From CAVPGH01 sp046726955 (GTDB taxonomy: Bacteria; Acidobacteriota; Vicinamibacteria; Fen-336), in contig JBKPBQ010000606.1 of assembly GCA_046726955.1 (NCBI GenBank), forward strand, positions 1 through 10,957: a DNA stretch of 10,957 bases, given 5' to 3'. The translations under genes were made by a program, and so were the position numbers. Under the pieces are notes generated by a model, which saw only the letters and a list, made by a program, of their open reading frames with translations, searched no databases and was not told where the DNA came from. How positions within the stretch are numbered: position 1 is the first letter of the stretch; each line of letters starts with the position of its first letter. Below are positions 1 to 6,393 of this stretch, piece by piece.

Positions 1-1650
1 CCACATCACCGCGTAGCCGCCCCAGCTCCAGCCCATCAGGCCCATCCGGTCCTTGTCCACGTACGGCAGCGCCGCCACCGCGTCCGTCACCTTCTCGATG
101 TCCTCCATGACCTTGCCCGTCCAGTCCCCGGAGATGGCCGCGGTGTAGGCTTCGCCGAAGCCGGTGGAACCGTGGGGGTTCGGGAACGCGACCACGTAGT
201 CGGGATAGACCTGCCAGTCGCCGCGGAACGAGTCCGCCCACTGCTGCTGCGGACCGCCGTGCACGTTCAGGATGAGCGGGTACTTCTTCGCGGGGTCGAA
301 GCCCGACGGCTTCACGATGAAGACCTGCACCGGCTTGCCGTCCGCGCCCGGGACCGTCATCTCCTCCGCGGGCCGGATGTCCACCTCCGCCTCCATCGCG
401 GCGTTGTGTGTCGTCAGCCGCCGCTCCTTCGCCGCTCCCGTGGCCGCGAAGTCGATCCGCCAGAGCTCTCCCGGCGCGCCCACGCGCCGGCGCGCCACCA
501 CCGCCCACGTGCCGTCCGGCGCCACCCGGAAGCCGTCGAGCAGACCGACATCGGTAAGAACGCGGACCTTCCCGCTCGCCACGTCCAGCTCGTGGAGCGG
601 GGTCCGGCCCTTGACGTCGGCCGTGAAGTAGATCTTCTTCGAGTCCGCGCTCCAGGCGATCTCGTCCACGGTGTTGTCGAAGGCTTCGGTGAGGATCTTC
701 GACGCGCCCGTGGCCCGGTCGATTACGGCCACGCGGAATCGGTCCGATTCCCAGCCCGCGATCTTCTGAGTGCGGTACGCGATCGAGCGCCCGTCCGGCG
801 AGTAGCGGGGCGAGCCGTCCCAGCCCGCGTTCGCCGCCGTGAGCGCGCGCGGGCTCGCGAGCGCGGCCGGAGCCGCGTCGAGCGCGACGGAGTAGAGGTC
901 GGCGTTCGTCGTCGAGGCCTCGTCCTTCTCGCGGTTCGAGCTGAAGACGAGCTCCTTCCCGTCGGGCGAGAGGTCGTAGCCCCTCGGACCGCTCACCTCG
1001 AAGACGGGAGACTCGTAGTCGCCGGGTGTCAGGTCCTTGAGGCTCCCGTCCGCGGTATCGAGGATGAGCACGTGGGCCCGCTTGGCGTCGCGCCACTCCG
1101 TCCAATGGCGGTAGAGGAGGCGGTCGGCCACTCGGGCCTTGAGCTTCGACTTCTCGCGCGCCTCGTCCTTCTTCTTGTTGCAGGCGGCGTCGGCGCCGCA
1201 GTCGGGCCAGACGTCGGCGGCGAAGACGATCTTCTTCGCGTCCGTGGAGAGGAGGAAGGACGAGACGCCGCCCGGGAAGTCCGTGCGCTTCTGCGGCTCG
1301 CCGCCCGCGGTGCTCATCGTCCAGACCTGCGTGTCGCCGGACCGCGTGGAGAGGAAGGCGAGGAGCTTGCCGTCCGCGGAGAACGCGGGCTCGGAGTCGG
1401 TCTTTTCCTCGAAGGTGAGGGTCTGGCCTTCGGCGCCGTCGGGACGCACGCGCCAGAGGTTCGACCAGCGCTTGACCGCCTTCAGGTCCGAGGTCGTCAC
1501 CTTGTAGACCACGGAGCGACCGTCCGGGGCGAGGGCCGGCTCCTCGACGCCCTTCAGGCGATAGAGGTCCGGGATCGCGAACGGCCGCTTGGATGCGGCG
1601 GCGGCGGGCGCGGCGACGAGAACAAGGGCGGCCAGGACGCGGCGGGTCAT
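1..1650 (-). CDS. S9 family (prolyl oligopeptidase type) exported serine peptidase, C-terminus cut by window edge
   Basis: Probably an extracytoplasmic dipeptidyl or acylaminoacyl peptidase that releases short N-terminal units from peptides. The frame is open for 550 codons from ATG at 1648-1650 to base 1. Residues 1-20 form a signal peptide (MTRR, a hydrophobic stretch, then an Ala-rich end). Residues about 25-425 carry repeated beta-propeller-like blades with 'PDGR', 'SADGK' and 'SPDGR' turns and an 'LLYRHW' motif known from this family. The alpha/beta-hydrolase domain starts near 430, with 'NVHGGP' at 462-467, 'NPHGSTGFG' upstream of the nucleophile, and GWSWGGY, whose Ser is residue 542 (codon at 25-27). 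The catalytic Asp and His lie beyond the window. A GGAGGA ribosome site sits 3 bp before the ATG. The dehydrogenase stop is only 14 bp upstream, so the two are probably co-transcribed. Family call is firm; exact substrate is not known. Confidence 0.93.
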   Translation of the reverse strand, partial: MTRRVLAALVLVAAPAAAASKRPFAIPDLYRLKGVEEPALAPDGRSVVYKVTTSDLKAVKRWSNLWRVRPDGAEGQTLTFEEKTDSEPAFSADGKLLAFLSTRSGDTQVWTMSTAGGEPQKRTDFPGGVSSFLLSTDAKKIVFAADVWPDCGADAACNKKKDEAREKSKLKARVADRLLYRHWTEWRDAKRAHVLILDTADGSLKDLTPGDYESPVFEVSGPRGYDLSPDGKELVFSSNREKDEASTTNADLYSVALDAAPAALASPRALTAANAGWDGSPRYSPDGRSIAYRTQKIAGWESDRFRVAVIDRATGASKILTEAFDNTVDEIAWSADSKKIYFTADVKGRTPLHELDVASGKVRVLTDVGLLDGFRVAPDGTWAVVARRRVGAPGELWRIDFAATGAAKERRLTTHNAAMEAEVDIRPAEEMTVPGADGKPVQVFIVKPSGFDPAKKYPLILNVHGGPQQQWADSFRGDWQVYPDYVVAFPNPHGSTGFGEAYTAAISGDWTGKVMEDIEKVTDAVAALPYVDKDRMGLMGWSWGGYAVMW

Positions 1651-1664
1651 CGATCCTCCAGGTT

Positions 1665-2621
1665 TCAGCATTCCACGAGCACCTTGAGCGCACCGGGACG
1701 CGCCGCGTGCTCGAAGGCGGCAAGGCCGCCGGAAAGGGGATAGCGCGCCTCCACTAGGGAGCGGACGTCCACGCTGCCGTCGGCGAGGGCCCGGAGCGCC
1801 TCGTCGAACGGTCCGCACCGCGATCCCACGAGCGTCACCTCGTCCACCACGATCGAGGAGAGGTCGACGCTCGTCTCGCCGCGGTACGTGCTCTTGAGCA
1901 CGATCGTGCCGCGCGGGCGGACCGCCTTGCGGGCGAGGGCGAGTCCTTCGGGGTTTCCCGTGCACTCGACGACGACATCGCCGGTACGGTCGGGGACATC
2001 GCCGGCGGGAACGGTCCGGATTCCCAACGAGGCGAGCCGCTCCAGAGACTTTCGGCTGCGCCCCACGACCACGAGTTCGCAGCCGGAGCGGACGAGGGAC
2101 TGGGCGACGAGGCTGCCGAGCTTGCCCGGGCCGATCACGACCACGCGATCGGCCCGGCCGATCCGCACCTGCTGCTGGATCTCGAGCGCCGCCGCCGTCG
2201 GCTCTGTGAAGACGGCGACCTCGTCGGGAAGCGCGTCGGGGACGGCGTGCAGGTTGGCCACGGGCAGCGTGAGGTACTCGGCGAAGGCTCCGTGGCGCTC
2301 CTTGATGCCGAGCACGGTGCGGTTCTCGCAGTGCGTGGGCCGCCCGGCGCGGCAGGCGGGGCACGCGCCGCAGCTCGCGTTGATCTCGCCCACGACGCGG
2401 CGTCCCACCCACTCGGGCCGGAGGGGTGCTTCCTCCACCCGACCCACGAACTCGTGGCCAGGGACGCCGGTGAACGGGTAGTAGCCGCCCACCAGCTCGA
2501 GATCGGTGTTGCAGATTCCGGCGAGGATCACGCGGACGAGGGCTTCGTCCGGCGGCGGGGAGGGCAAGGGCACGTCGTCCCGCAGGCGCAGCGACTGAGC
2601 CTCCAGCCAGAGCCCGCGCAT
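1665..2621 (-). CDS. Zinc-dependent medium-chain alcohol dehydrogenase (MDR family)
   Basis: Predicted cytoplasmic NAD(P)-dependent oxidoreductase of 318 residues, close in pattern to the sorbitol/threonine/alcohol dehydrogenase group. The GroES-like N-terminal domain carries catalytic zinc ligands Cys37 (GICNTD), His56/Glu57 (PGHEFVG) and Glu140 (FTEP). The structural zinc loop is complete: Cys84, Cys87, Cys90, Cys98. The Rossmann domain has GPGKLG at 164-169. At 318 residues it is a little shorter than the usual 340-350. ATG at 2619-2621 is chosen because 'MRGLWLEAQSLRL' matches the usual family N-terminus. The reading frame stays open upstream through the M28 gene, but that part is a shadow. 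No good Shine-Dalgarno precedes the ATG. It lies 59 bp after the M28 peptidase and 14 bp before the S9 peptidase. Substrate cannot be read from the sequence, and nothing links it directly to peptide breakdown. Confidence 0.92.
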   Translation of the reverse strand: MRGLWLEAQSLRLRDDVPLPSPPPDEALVRVILAGICNTDLELVGGYYPFTGVPGHEFVGRVEEAPLRPEWVGRRVVGEINASCGACPACRAGRPTHCENRTVLGIKERHGAFAEYLTLPVANLHAVPDALPDEVAVFTEPTAAALEIQQQVRIGRADRVVVIGPGKLGSLVAQSLVRSGCELVVVGRSRKSLERLASLGIRTVPAGDVPDRTGDVVVECTGNPEGLALARKAVRPRGTIVLKSTYRGETSVDLSSIVVDEVTLVGSRCGPFDEALRALADGSVDVRSLVEARYPLSGGLAAFEHAARPGALKVLVEC

Positions 2622-2625
2622 GAAG

Positions 2626-2660
2626 ACAGGAATGTCACCACGAAACGGGCCCTGCTTCAA
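2626..2660 (-). promoter_or_regulatory. Weak candidate promoter ahead of the dehydrogenase gene
   Basis: In the 59-bp gap between the M28 stop and the dehydrogenase ATG, the minus strand reads TTGAAG (2655-2660), a 17-bp spacer, then TGACAT (2632-2637), or GACATT with an 18-bp spacer. The ATG follows 9-10 bp later, so any transcript would have a very short leader, which fits the missing ribosome site. The -10 match is poor (3 of 6), so read-through from the M28 gene is an equally good explanation. The segment GACATTCCTGT here is one base different from GACAATCCTGT in the stronger promoter at 10862-10873. Confidence 0.25.
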
Positions 2661-2680
2661 ACGCTTGGTCGGGAGTCGGT

Positions 2681-4348
2681 CTACTGCGTGAGCGCGGCGA
2701 GGGCCTTCTTGCGCGCGCCCTCGAACTCGTCGCCGGGCCGCCACGTCGGCAGGGCCGTGGCGTTGGCCACCTTCGCGCCCAGCCAGAACATGAGCTGGGT
2801 GTCCTCCACGGCTCCCGTGAAGTCCCAGTCGCGAAGCTCGTCGGAGGGCTGGTGGTAGTCCGTGGCCTCGAACTCTTCCTGCTTCTGCCGGCCCCACCCG
2901 GCGGGTTGGCCGACGACCTCGGTGCCGTACTTCAGGTACGCCGCGGGGACGCCGACCCGGGCCAGGCTGAACTGGTCGGAGCGGTAGAACGAGCCGCGAT
3001 CGGGGAACTGGTCGGGAACGACGGTGCGGCCCTGGGCGGCGGCGAGCGCGTGGATCCAGTCGTCGAGGCTCGACTTGCCGAGGCCGATCGCCACCACGTC
3101 CTTCGTGCGCCCCCAGATGTTGATCCCGTCGATGTTGACGTTCGCAACGAGGCGGCCCGCAGGAACCGGCGGATTGCGGGCGAGCATCTCCGAGCCGAGC
3201 AAGCCCGCCTCCTCGGCCGCCACCGCGGCGAAGAGGATCGTCCGCCGCGGAGCCTGGGGCAGCGTCTTCATGGCCTGCGCGATCGCGAGCAGGGTGGCGA
3301 CGCCCGAAGCGTTGTCGAGAGCGCCGTTGTAGATCGCGTCCTCGCCGGGGCGCGCGCCCGGCTTGACGCCGAGGTGGTCGTGGTGGGCCGTGTAGAGGAC
3401 GGCCTGCGCGGAGAGCGCGGGATCGCTGCCCGCGATCTTGCCGATCACGTTCGCGCTCTCGCGGCGCTGCACGTCGTTGGCGAGGGCGAGGCTCACCGTC
3501 ACGCCGAGAGGGACGGGCCGGAAGTCGCGCTTCTGCGCGGCCGCGCGCAGCGCGTCGAGGTCTTGGCCGCCGAGCCGCACGATCCTCCGGCTCGCGTCTT
3601 CCGTCGCCCAGGCCTTCACGGGAAGCTGCGGCCGGCCCTCCGAAGGCAGGCTGTACTGCTCTCCCGACCACGAGGTCTGGACGACCTGCCACTTGTAGCC
3701 CGCGGACGGCGTCGTGTGGATGATGATCGCGCCCGCGGCGCCCTGGCGGGCCGCCATGTCGTACTTGTAGTCCCAGCGGCCGTAGTAGAGGCGGGTCTTG
3801 CCGGCGAAGATGCGGGGGTCGTCCTCGGGGTCGTTGTTCATGAAGAGCAGGACCTTCCCCTTGAGGTCCGCGCCCTTGTAGTCGTCCCACTCGAACTCGG
3901 GGGCCGTGATCCCGTAGCCCACGAAGACGATCTCCGCCGCGTCCACGCGCACCTGCGGCTCGGCCGTGTCCGTGAAGGCGATGTAGTCGTCCGAGTAGTG
4001 GAGCTCCACGCTCTCCGATCCTCGGCTCACCTTCACGACCTTCGGGCAACTCGCAGTGATGCCGACGAGCTCGACCTTCTGCTCCCAGCCGCCGCCGGGA
4101 GCCGCGGGCTCGAGGCCCATCGTCTCCATGCGCGCCCGGACGTACGCGCGCGCGAGCCGGTCGCCGCGCGTCCCGGGTCCGCGCCCCTCGAGCAGGTCGT
4201 CCGAGAGGAAGCGGATGTCGGCGCGGAGCGCGTCGCCGCGAATGACGTGCGCCGCGGCCTTCTCGTCGGGAGTGACGACGGCAGGCTTCACCGCGGCGAG
4301 CGTGACGGCGGTCAAGGCGGTCAACAGCGCGGCGAGGGCGGCTCTCAT
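2681..4348 (-). CDS. Exported M28 family zinc metallopeptidase with PA-like insert
   Basis: Predicted periplasmic or secreted di-zinc aminopeptidase of 555 residues. Residues 1-20 are a signal peptide. Residues about 130-290 contain a protease-associated (PA)-type segment ('IVFVGYGI', 'DLKGKVLLFM', 'GAAGAIIIH'), common in this subfamily. The M28 catalytic domain runs from about 300 to 520 with a full ligand set: His322 (TAHHDHLG), Asp345 (GALDNASG), catalytic Glu379 and ligand Glu380 (AAEEAGLLGS), Asp408 (NIDGIN) and His499 (DYHQPSDE). Nothing in the active site is missing, so it should be active. The ATG at 4346-4348 follows AAGGAG by only 1 bp, unusually close, but the next in-frame upstream stop and the signal peptide leave no better start. 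It is first in the minus-strand block with the dehydrogenase and S9 peptidase. Exact specificity is unknown. Confidence 0.94.
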   Translation of the reverse strand: MRAALAALLTALTAVTLAAVKPAVVTPDEKAAAHVIRGDALRADIRFLSDDLLEGRGPGTRGDRLARAYVRARMETMGLEPAAPGGGWEQKVELVGITASCPKVVKVSRGSESVELHYSDDYIAFTDTAEPQVRVDAAEIVFVGYGITAPEFEWDDYKGADLKGKVLLFMNNDPEDDPRIFAGKTRLYYGRWDYKYDMAARQGAAGAIIIHTTPSAGYKWQVVQTSWSGEQYSLPSEGRPQLPVKAWATEDASRRIVRLGGQDLDALRAAAQKRDFRPVPLGVTVSLALANDVQRRESANVIGKIAGSDPALSAQAVLYTAHHDHLGVKPGARPGEDAIYNGALDNASGVATLLAIAQAMKTLPQAPRRTILFAAVAAEEAGLLGSEMLARNPPVPAGRLVANVNIDGINIWGRTKDVVAIGLGKSSLDDWIHALAAAQGRTVVPDQFPDRGSFYRSDQFSLARVGVPAAYLKYGTEVVGQPAGWGRQKQEEFEATDYHQPSDELRDWDFTGAVEDTQLMFWLGAKVANATALPTWRPGDEFEGARKKALAALTQ

Positions 4349-4396
4349 GCTCCTTGGCGGCTCTAGAATCTTGGCCGTCAGATGCTCCAGTAATTT

Positions 4397-4409
4397 GTGA
4401 TACTATCAC
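4397..4409. promoter_or_regulatory. Perfect 13-bp palindrome, candidate operator
   Basis: GTGATA-C-TATCAC has two perfect 6-bp arms around a single central base, the shape of a site for a dimeric regulator. It covers the TAGTAT hexamer that is the best -10 candidate for the leftward peptidase genes, so a bound protein could block that promoter and perhaps the rightward one. No regulator gene is encoded nearby. The protein that binds, if any, is unknown; PadR- or BlaI-like repressors are only a guess. Confidence 0.4.
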
Positions 4410-4438
4410 TCCTAACTAGCTATTGCCACACGATTCAC

Positions 4439-4463
4439 CGCCAGGGCCCTTTGGGGTCTGGCG
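4439..4463 (+). repeat. Inverted repeat/hairpin upstream of the FGE-like gene
   Basis: CGCCAG (4439-4444) is the exact reverse complement of CTGGCG (4458-4463). Inside them CCC (4447-4449) can pair with GGG (4453-4455) around a TTT loop, giving a two-part stem with a small internal loop. It ends 33 bp before the ATG at 4497. It may be an operator or an RNA hairpin in the leader; the transcription start is not known, so I cannot tell which. No run of T follows it, so it is not a standard terminator. Confidence 0.35.
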
Positions 4464-4496
4464 AATTGTGGTACGTTTATCGTTGCAGGAGTGATC

Positions 4497-5225
4497 ATGG
4501 CGACGGGCCCACTTCCGTTCGTCGCGCGACGGCCGACGGCCGCTCCGCAGACCGTCGTGATCCCCGCCGGCCGATTCCTGATGGGCTCCGACGTCGGCCG
4601 TCCCGACGAGCGGCCCGTTCGCGAGACGGAGGTCGCCGCGTTCCGCATGGCGATGACGCCGGTGACGAACCTGCAGTACGCGCGCTATCTCGCCACTGGC
4701 CGGGTCTCCTCGCCGCCGTGGTGGAACGATCCCGCGTTCTTCTCGCCCGAGCAGCCCGTCGTCGGCGTCACGTGGTTCGAGGCCATGGCGTACTGCGAGT
4801 GGATGAGCCGCACCGCGGGCGGACACTGGCGGCTGCCCACGGAGATCGAGTGGGAGCGCGCGGCCCGCGGCGGCCTGGAGTCGGCGCCCACGCCGTGGGG
4901 TGAAGCGGTGCCCGTCGGAGAGATCCCCGAGGGACCGCTCACCGGCCCCTGGCCGGTAGGCCGCGGCATTCCCAACGGCTACGGCCTCTTCGACATCGGC
5001 ACCATCGTCCACGAGTGGTGCCTCGACTGGTACCGGCAGGACGCGTCGGTCGTCGTTCCCGATCCCGTGGAGCCTCTCCCCGGGCCGGAGGACGGACGCC
5101 GCGCGAGCCGCGGCGGCTCGTGGCGCCATCGCGTGCGGTGGTCCTCGCCCTCGGCGCGCAGCAGCCTTCCTCCCGGCTTCCGCTACGCGGACTACGGGTT
5201 CCGCGTGGTGCTCGAGCTCAAGTGA
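4497..5225 (+). CDS. Short FGE-sulfatase/EgtB-fold (SUMF1-like) protein without the FGE catalytic cysteines
   Basis: A 242-residue protein made almost entirely of the formylglycine-generating-enzyme fold: 'IPAGRFLMGS' at 22-31, 'PVTNLQYARYL' near 55-65, 'PVVGVTWFEAMAYCEWM' at 87-103, 'WRLPTEIEWERAARGG' at 111-126, 'NGYGLFDIGTIVHEWCLDWY' at 160-179, and the end 'RGGSW' (205-209), 'ARSSLPP' (220-226), 'DYGFRV' (232-237). In true aerobic FGE the two active cysteines lie between GGSW and ARSS; here that stretch has none. The only cysteines are Cys100 and Cys175. The EgtB His-rich iron domain is also absent. Sulfatase activation is therefore unlikely, and the function is unknown. No signal peptide is visible. 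ATG at 4497 is chosen over the GTG at 4491 because AGGAG (4487-4491) is 5 bp upstream. Its stop overlaps the PilZ start. Confidence 0.88.
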   Translation: MATGPLPFVARRPTAAPQTVVIPAGRFLMGSDVGRPDERPVRETEVAAFRMAMTPVTNLQYARYLATGRVSSPPWWNDPAFFSPEQPVVGVTWFEAMAYCEWMSRTAGGHWRLPTEIEWERAARGGLESAPTPWGEAVPVGEIPEGPLTGPWPVGRGIPNGYGLFDIGTIVHEWCLDWYRQDASVVVPDPVEPLPGPEDGRRASRGGSWRHRVRWSSPSARSSLPPGFRYADYGFRVVLELK

Positions 5226-5584
5226 CCGCGCACGCGGGGTTCGGGCCGAAGGGGCTCGAGCGGCGCCGGGGGATGCGCACGCCGGTGGACCAGCTCGCGG
5301 TCTCCGTCTCCGTGGTGGGCGCGAAGCTCGTCAACATCAGCATGTACGGCATGATGATCGAGTCGCCAGTCCGCTTGGAGCGCGAGGCGGTCCTGAGCTT
5401 CCGGCTGGTCGTCGCCGGGCACAAGGGCGACATCGAGGCCCGCGTGGCCGCCTGCACGCTCGGGGCGTCGGGCCAGGCGCGGCGATACGGGATCGGGCTC
5501 GAGTTCATCTCTCTTCCCGTCGATCTCCGCGGCCGTCTCCGCAAGGCGCTCGGACGCCACGCGGAGAGCGCGCGGAGCGCCTGA
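5222..5584 (+). CDS. PilZ domain protein, predicted c-di-GMP receptor
   Basis: A 120-residue single-domain protein. Both parts of the c-di-GMP site are present: RxxxR at Arg15-Arg19 (in RRRGMR) and NxSxxG at Asn38, Ser40, Gly43 (NISMYG). The following strands ('AVLSFRLVV', 'DIEARVAACTL', 'YGIGLEFI') fit the PilZ beta barrel, ending in a helix at about 98-115. It should change a partner's activity when c-di-GMP rises. GTG at 5222 is chosen because it overlaps the FGE-like stop as GTGA and because the later ATG (5273) would remove the first arginine of RxxxR. The overlap suggests coupled translation with the FGE-like gene. No membrane segment or output domain is seen. It converges on TonB, with 9 bp between stop codons and no room for a terminator hairpin. 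Confidence 0.88.
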   Translation: MTAHAGFGPKGLERRRGMRTPVDQLAVSVSVVGAKLVNISMYGMMIESPVRLEREAVLSFRLVVAGHKGDIEARVAACTLGASGQARRYGIGLEFISLPVDLRGRLRKALGRHAESARSA

Positions 5585-5593
5585 GCCTCGCCG

Positions 5594-6292
5594 TCAGACC
5601 CCTCGCCGCAGGGTGAAGCGCACGGTGACCGTCATGACGACGGACACCGGAATGCCGTTGAGCTTCGTGGGCGTGTAGCGCCACTGGCGCACCGCGTCCA
5701 CAGCCGCGGGCCGGAGCAGCGCCGGCCCGCTCGCGACGTCGACCCGGGCGACGGCGCCCGACGGGTCGATCACGCACTCGAGCTCGACCGTGCCCTCGAG
5801 CCCCGCCCGCTGCGCGAGCTCGGGATAGCGCGGAGGCACGTGGACGAGCTTGCGCGGCGGCTCGACGCCGGAGCCCACGCGGACCGGGGCGGACGCGGCG
5901 CTCGCCGTGCCGTCGGAACCCAACGTGACGGTGCCGCGCTCCGGGCCGGGCTCCGTCCCGAAGGACGCGCAGCCGAGACACGTCGGGATCGACGCGGATG
6001 GGTCTTCGATGGGCTCGCCTTCGGCTTGCGGAACCGCGGGCACGACCTGCGCGACCGGCAGGGCGACGACCGACGACGAGGCCCGTCGCGTGCCACCGGC
6101 CGGTGGTCGCACAGGGGGCGCGGGGACTGGCCGCGCCTGCGGCACGATCGGTATCGTGACCATGTCGGGTTCCGTGACGTGCCTCTCGGGGAGAGGCTCT
6201 GTTCCGAGGATCGGAAGCAGGACGAGCAGCGCGACGACGCCGGCGTGGAAGAGCGCGGACGCGGATAGACCGACAGGGATCCTGGCCACCAT
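5594..6292 (-). CDS. Energy transducer TonB family protein
   Basis: A 232-residue inner-membrane anchored protein that would pass proton-motive energy from ExbB/ExbD to outer-membrane receptors. It has a short cytoplasmic start, one membrane segment at about 9-30, a Pro-rich periplasmic linker at about 47-100, and a C-terminal TonB domain at about 145-232 ('PPRYPELAQRAGLEGTVEL', then 'VRQWRYTP'). The linker also holds a CLGC pair at 105-108, which is unusual for TonB and could form a disulfide. ExbB and ExbD are not in the window, and the protein could instead serve a different C-terminal-domain role, as many paralogs do. ATG at 6290-6292 follows a run of seven G, a poor ribosome site. It lies 101 bp after the Gfo/Idh gene, so co-transcription with the glycan genes is possible but not shown. 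Confidence 0.9.
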   Translation of the reverse strand: MVARIPVGLSASALFHAGVVALLVLLPILGTEPLPERHVTEPDMVTIPIVPQARPVPAPPVRPPAGGTRRASSSVVALPVAQVVPAVPQAEGEPIEDPSASIPTCLGCASFGTEPGPERGTVTLGSDGTASAASAPVRVGSGVEPPRKLVHVPPRYPELAQRAGLEGTVELECVIDPSGAVARVDVASGPALLRPAAVDAVRQWRYTPTKLNGIPVSVVMTVTVRFTLRRGV

Positions 6293-6393
6293 CGTGCCCC
6301 CCCGAGCGCCGGGCGAGTGGCGCTCTCCACTTGATCTGACACCGGCGAGCGGCTATCGGTTCCGCGGCGGGAGGTCGAGCGATCGCGGCCCGG

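Larger units (their letters stand above)
4349..4496. promoter_or_regulatory. Divergent intergenic control region between M28 peptidase and FGE-like gene
   Basis: This 148-bp stretch between two head-to-head genes is clearly richer in A/T than the surrounding coding DNA, especially 4390-4430, as expected for two divergent promoters. It contains the perfect palindrome at 4397-4409 and the inverted repeat at 4439-4463, listed separately. On the minus strand TAGTAT (4400-4405) is a possible -10 for the peptidase genes, with a poor TGGCAA box 17 bp before it. I could not find a convincing plus-strand -35/-10 pair, so exact promoters are not called. Confidence 0.55.

Noticed and set aside
172..1743. 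Long plus-strand open frame (523 codons) antisense to the S9 peptidase
   Set aside because: It is Arg/Val/Asp-rich with no recognisable domain and arises from the G/C bias of the real minus-strand gene, which has a signal peptide, ribosome site and GxSxGG motif.
2852..4366. Plus-strand open frame of 504 codons
   Set aside because: Antisense shadow of the M28 peptidase with no domain or ribosome site.
2622..4409. Upstream extension of the dehydrogenase frame through the M28 gene (914 codons in total), suggesting a fusion protein
   Set aside because: The extension is low-complexity Arg/Gly/Pro-rich sequence in another frame of the M28 gene, which has all its zinc ligands. The dehydrogenase N-terminus starts normally at 2621.
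4497..5225. Annotation as sulfatase-modifying formylglycine-generating enzyme
   Set aside because: The catalytic cysteines are absent and no sulfatase gene is in the window; only the fold can be claimed.
5585..5593. Possible terminator between the convergent PilZ and TonB genes
   Set aside because: Only 9 bp separate the stop codons and no hairpin or T-run is visible.
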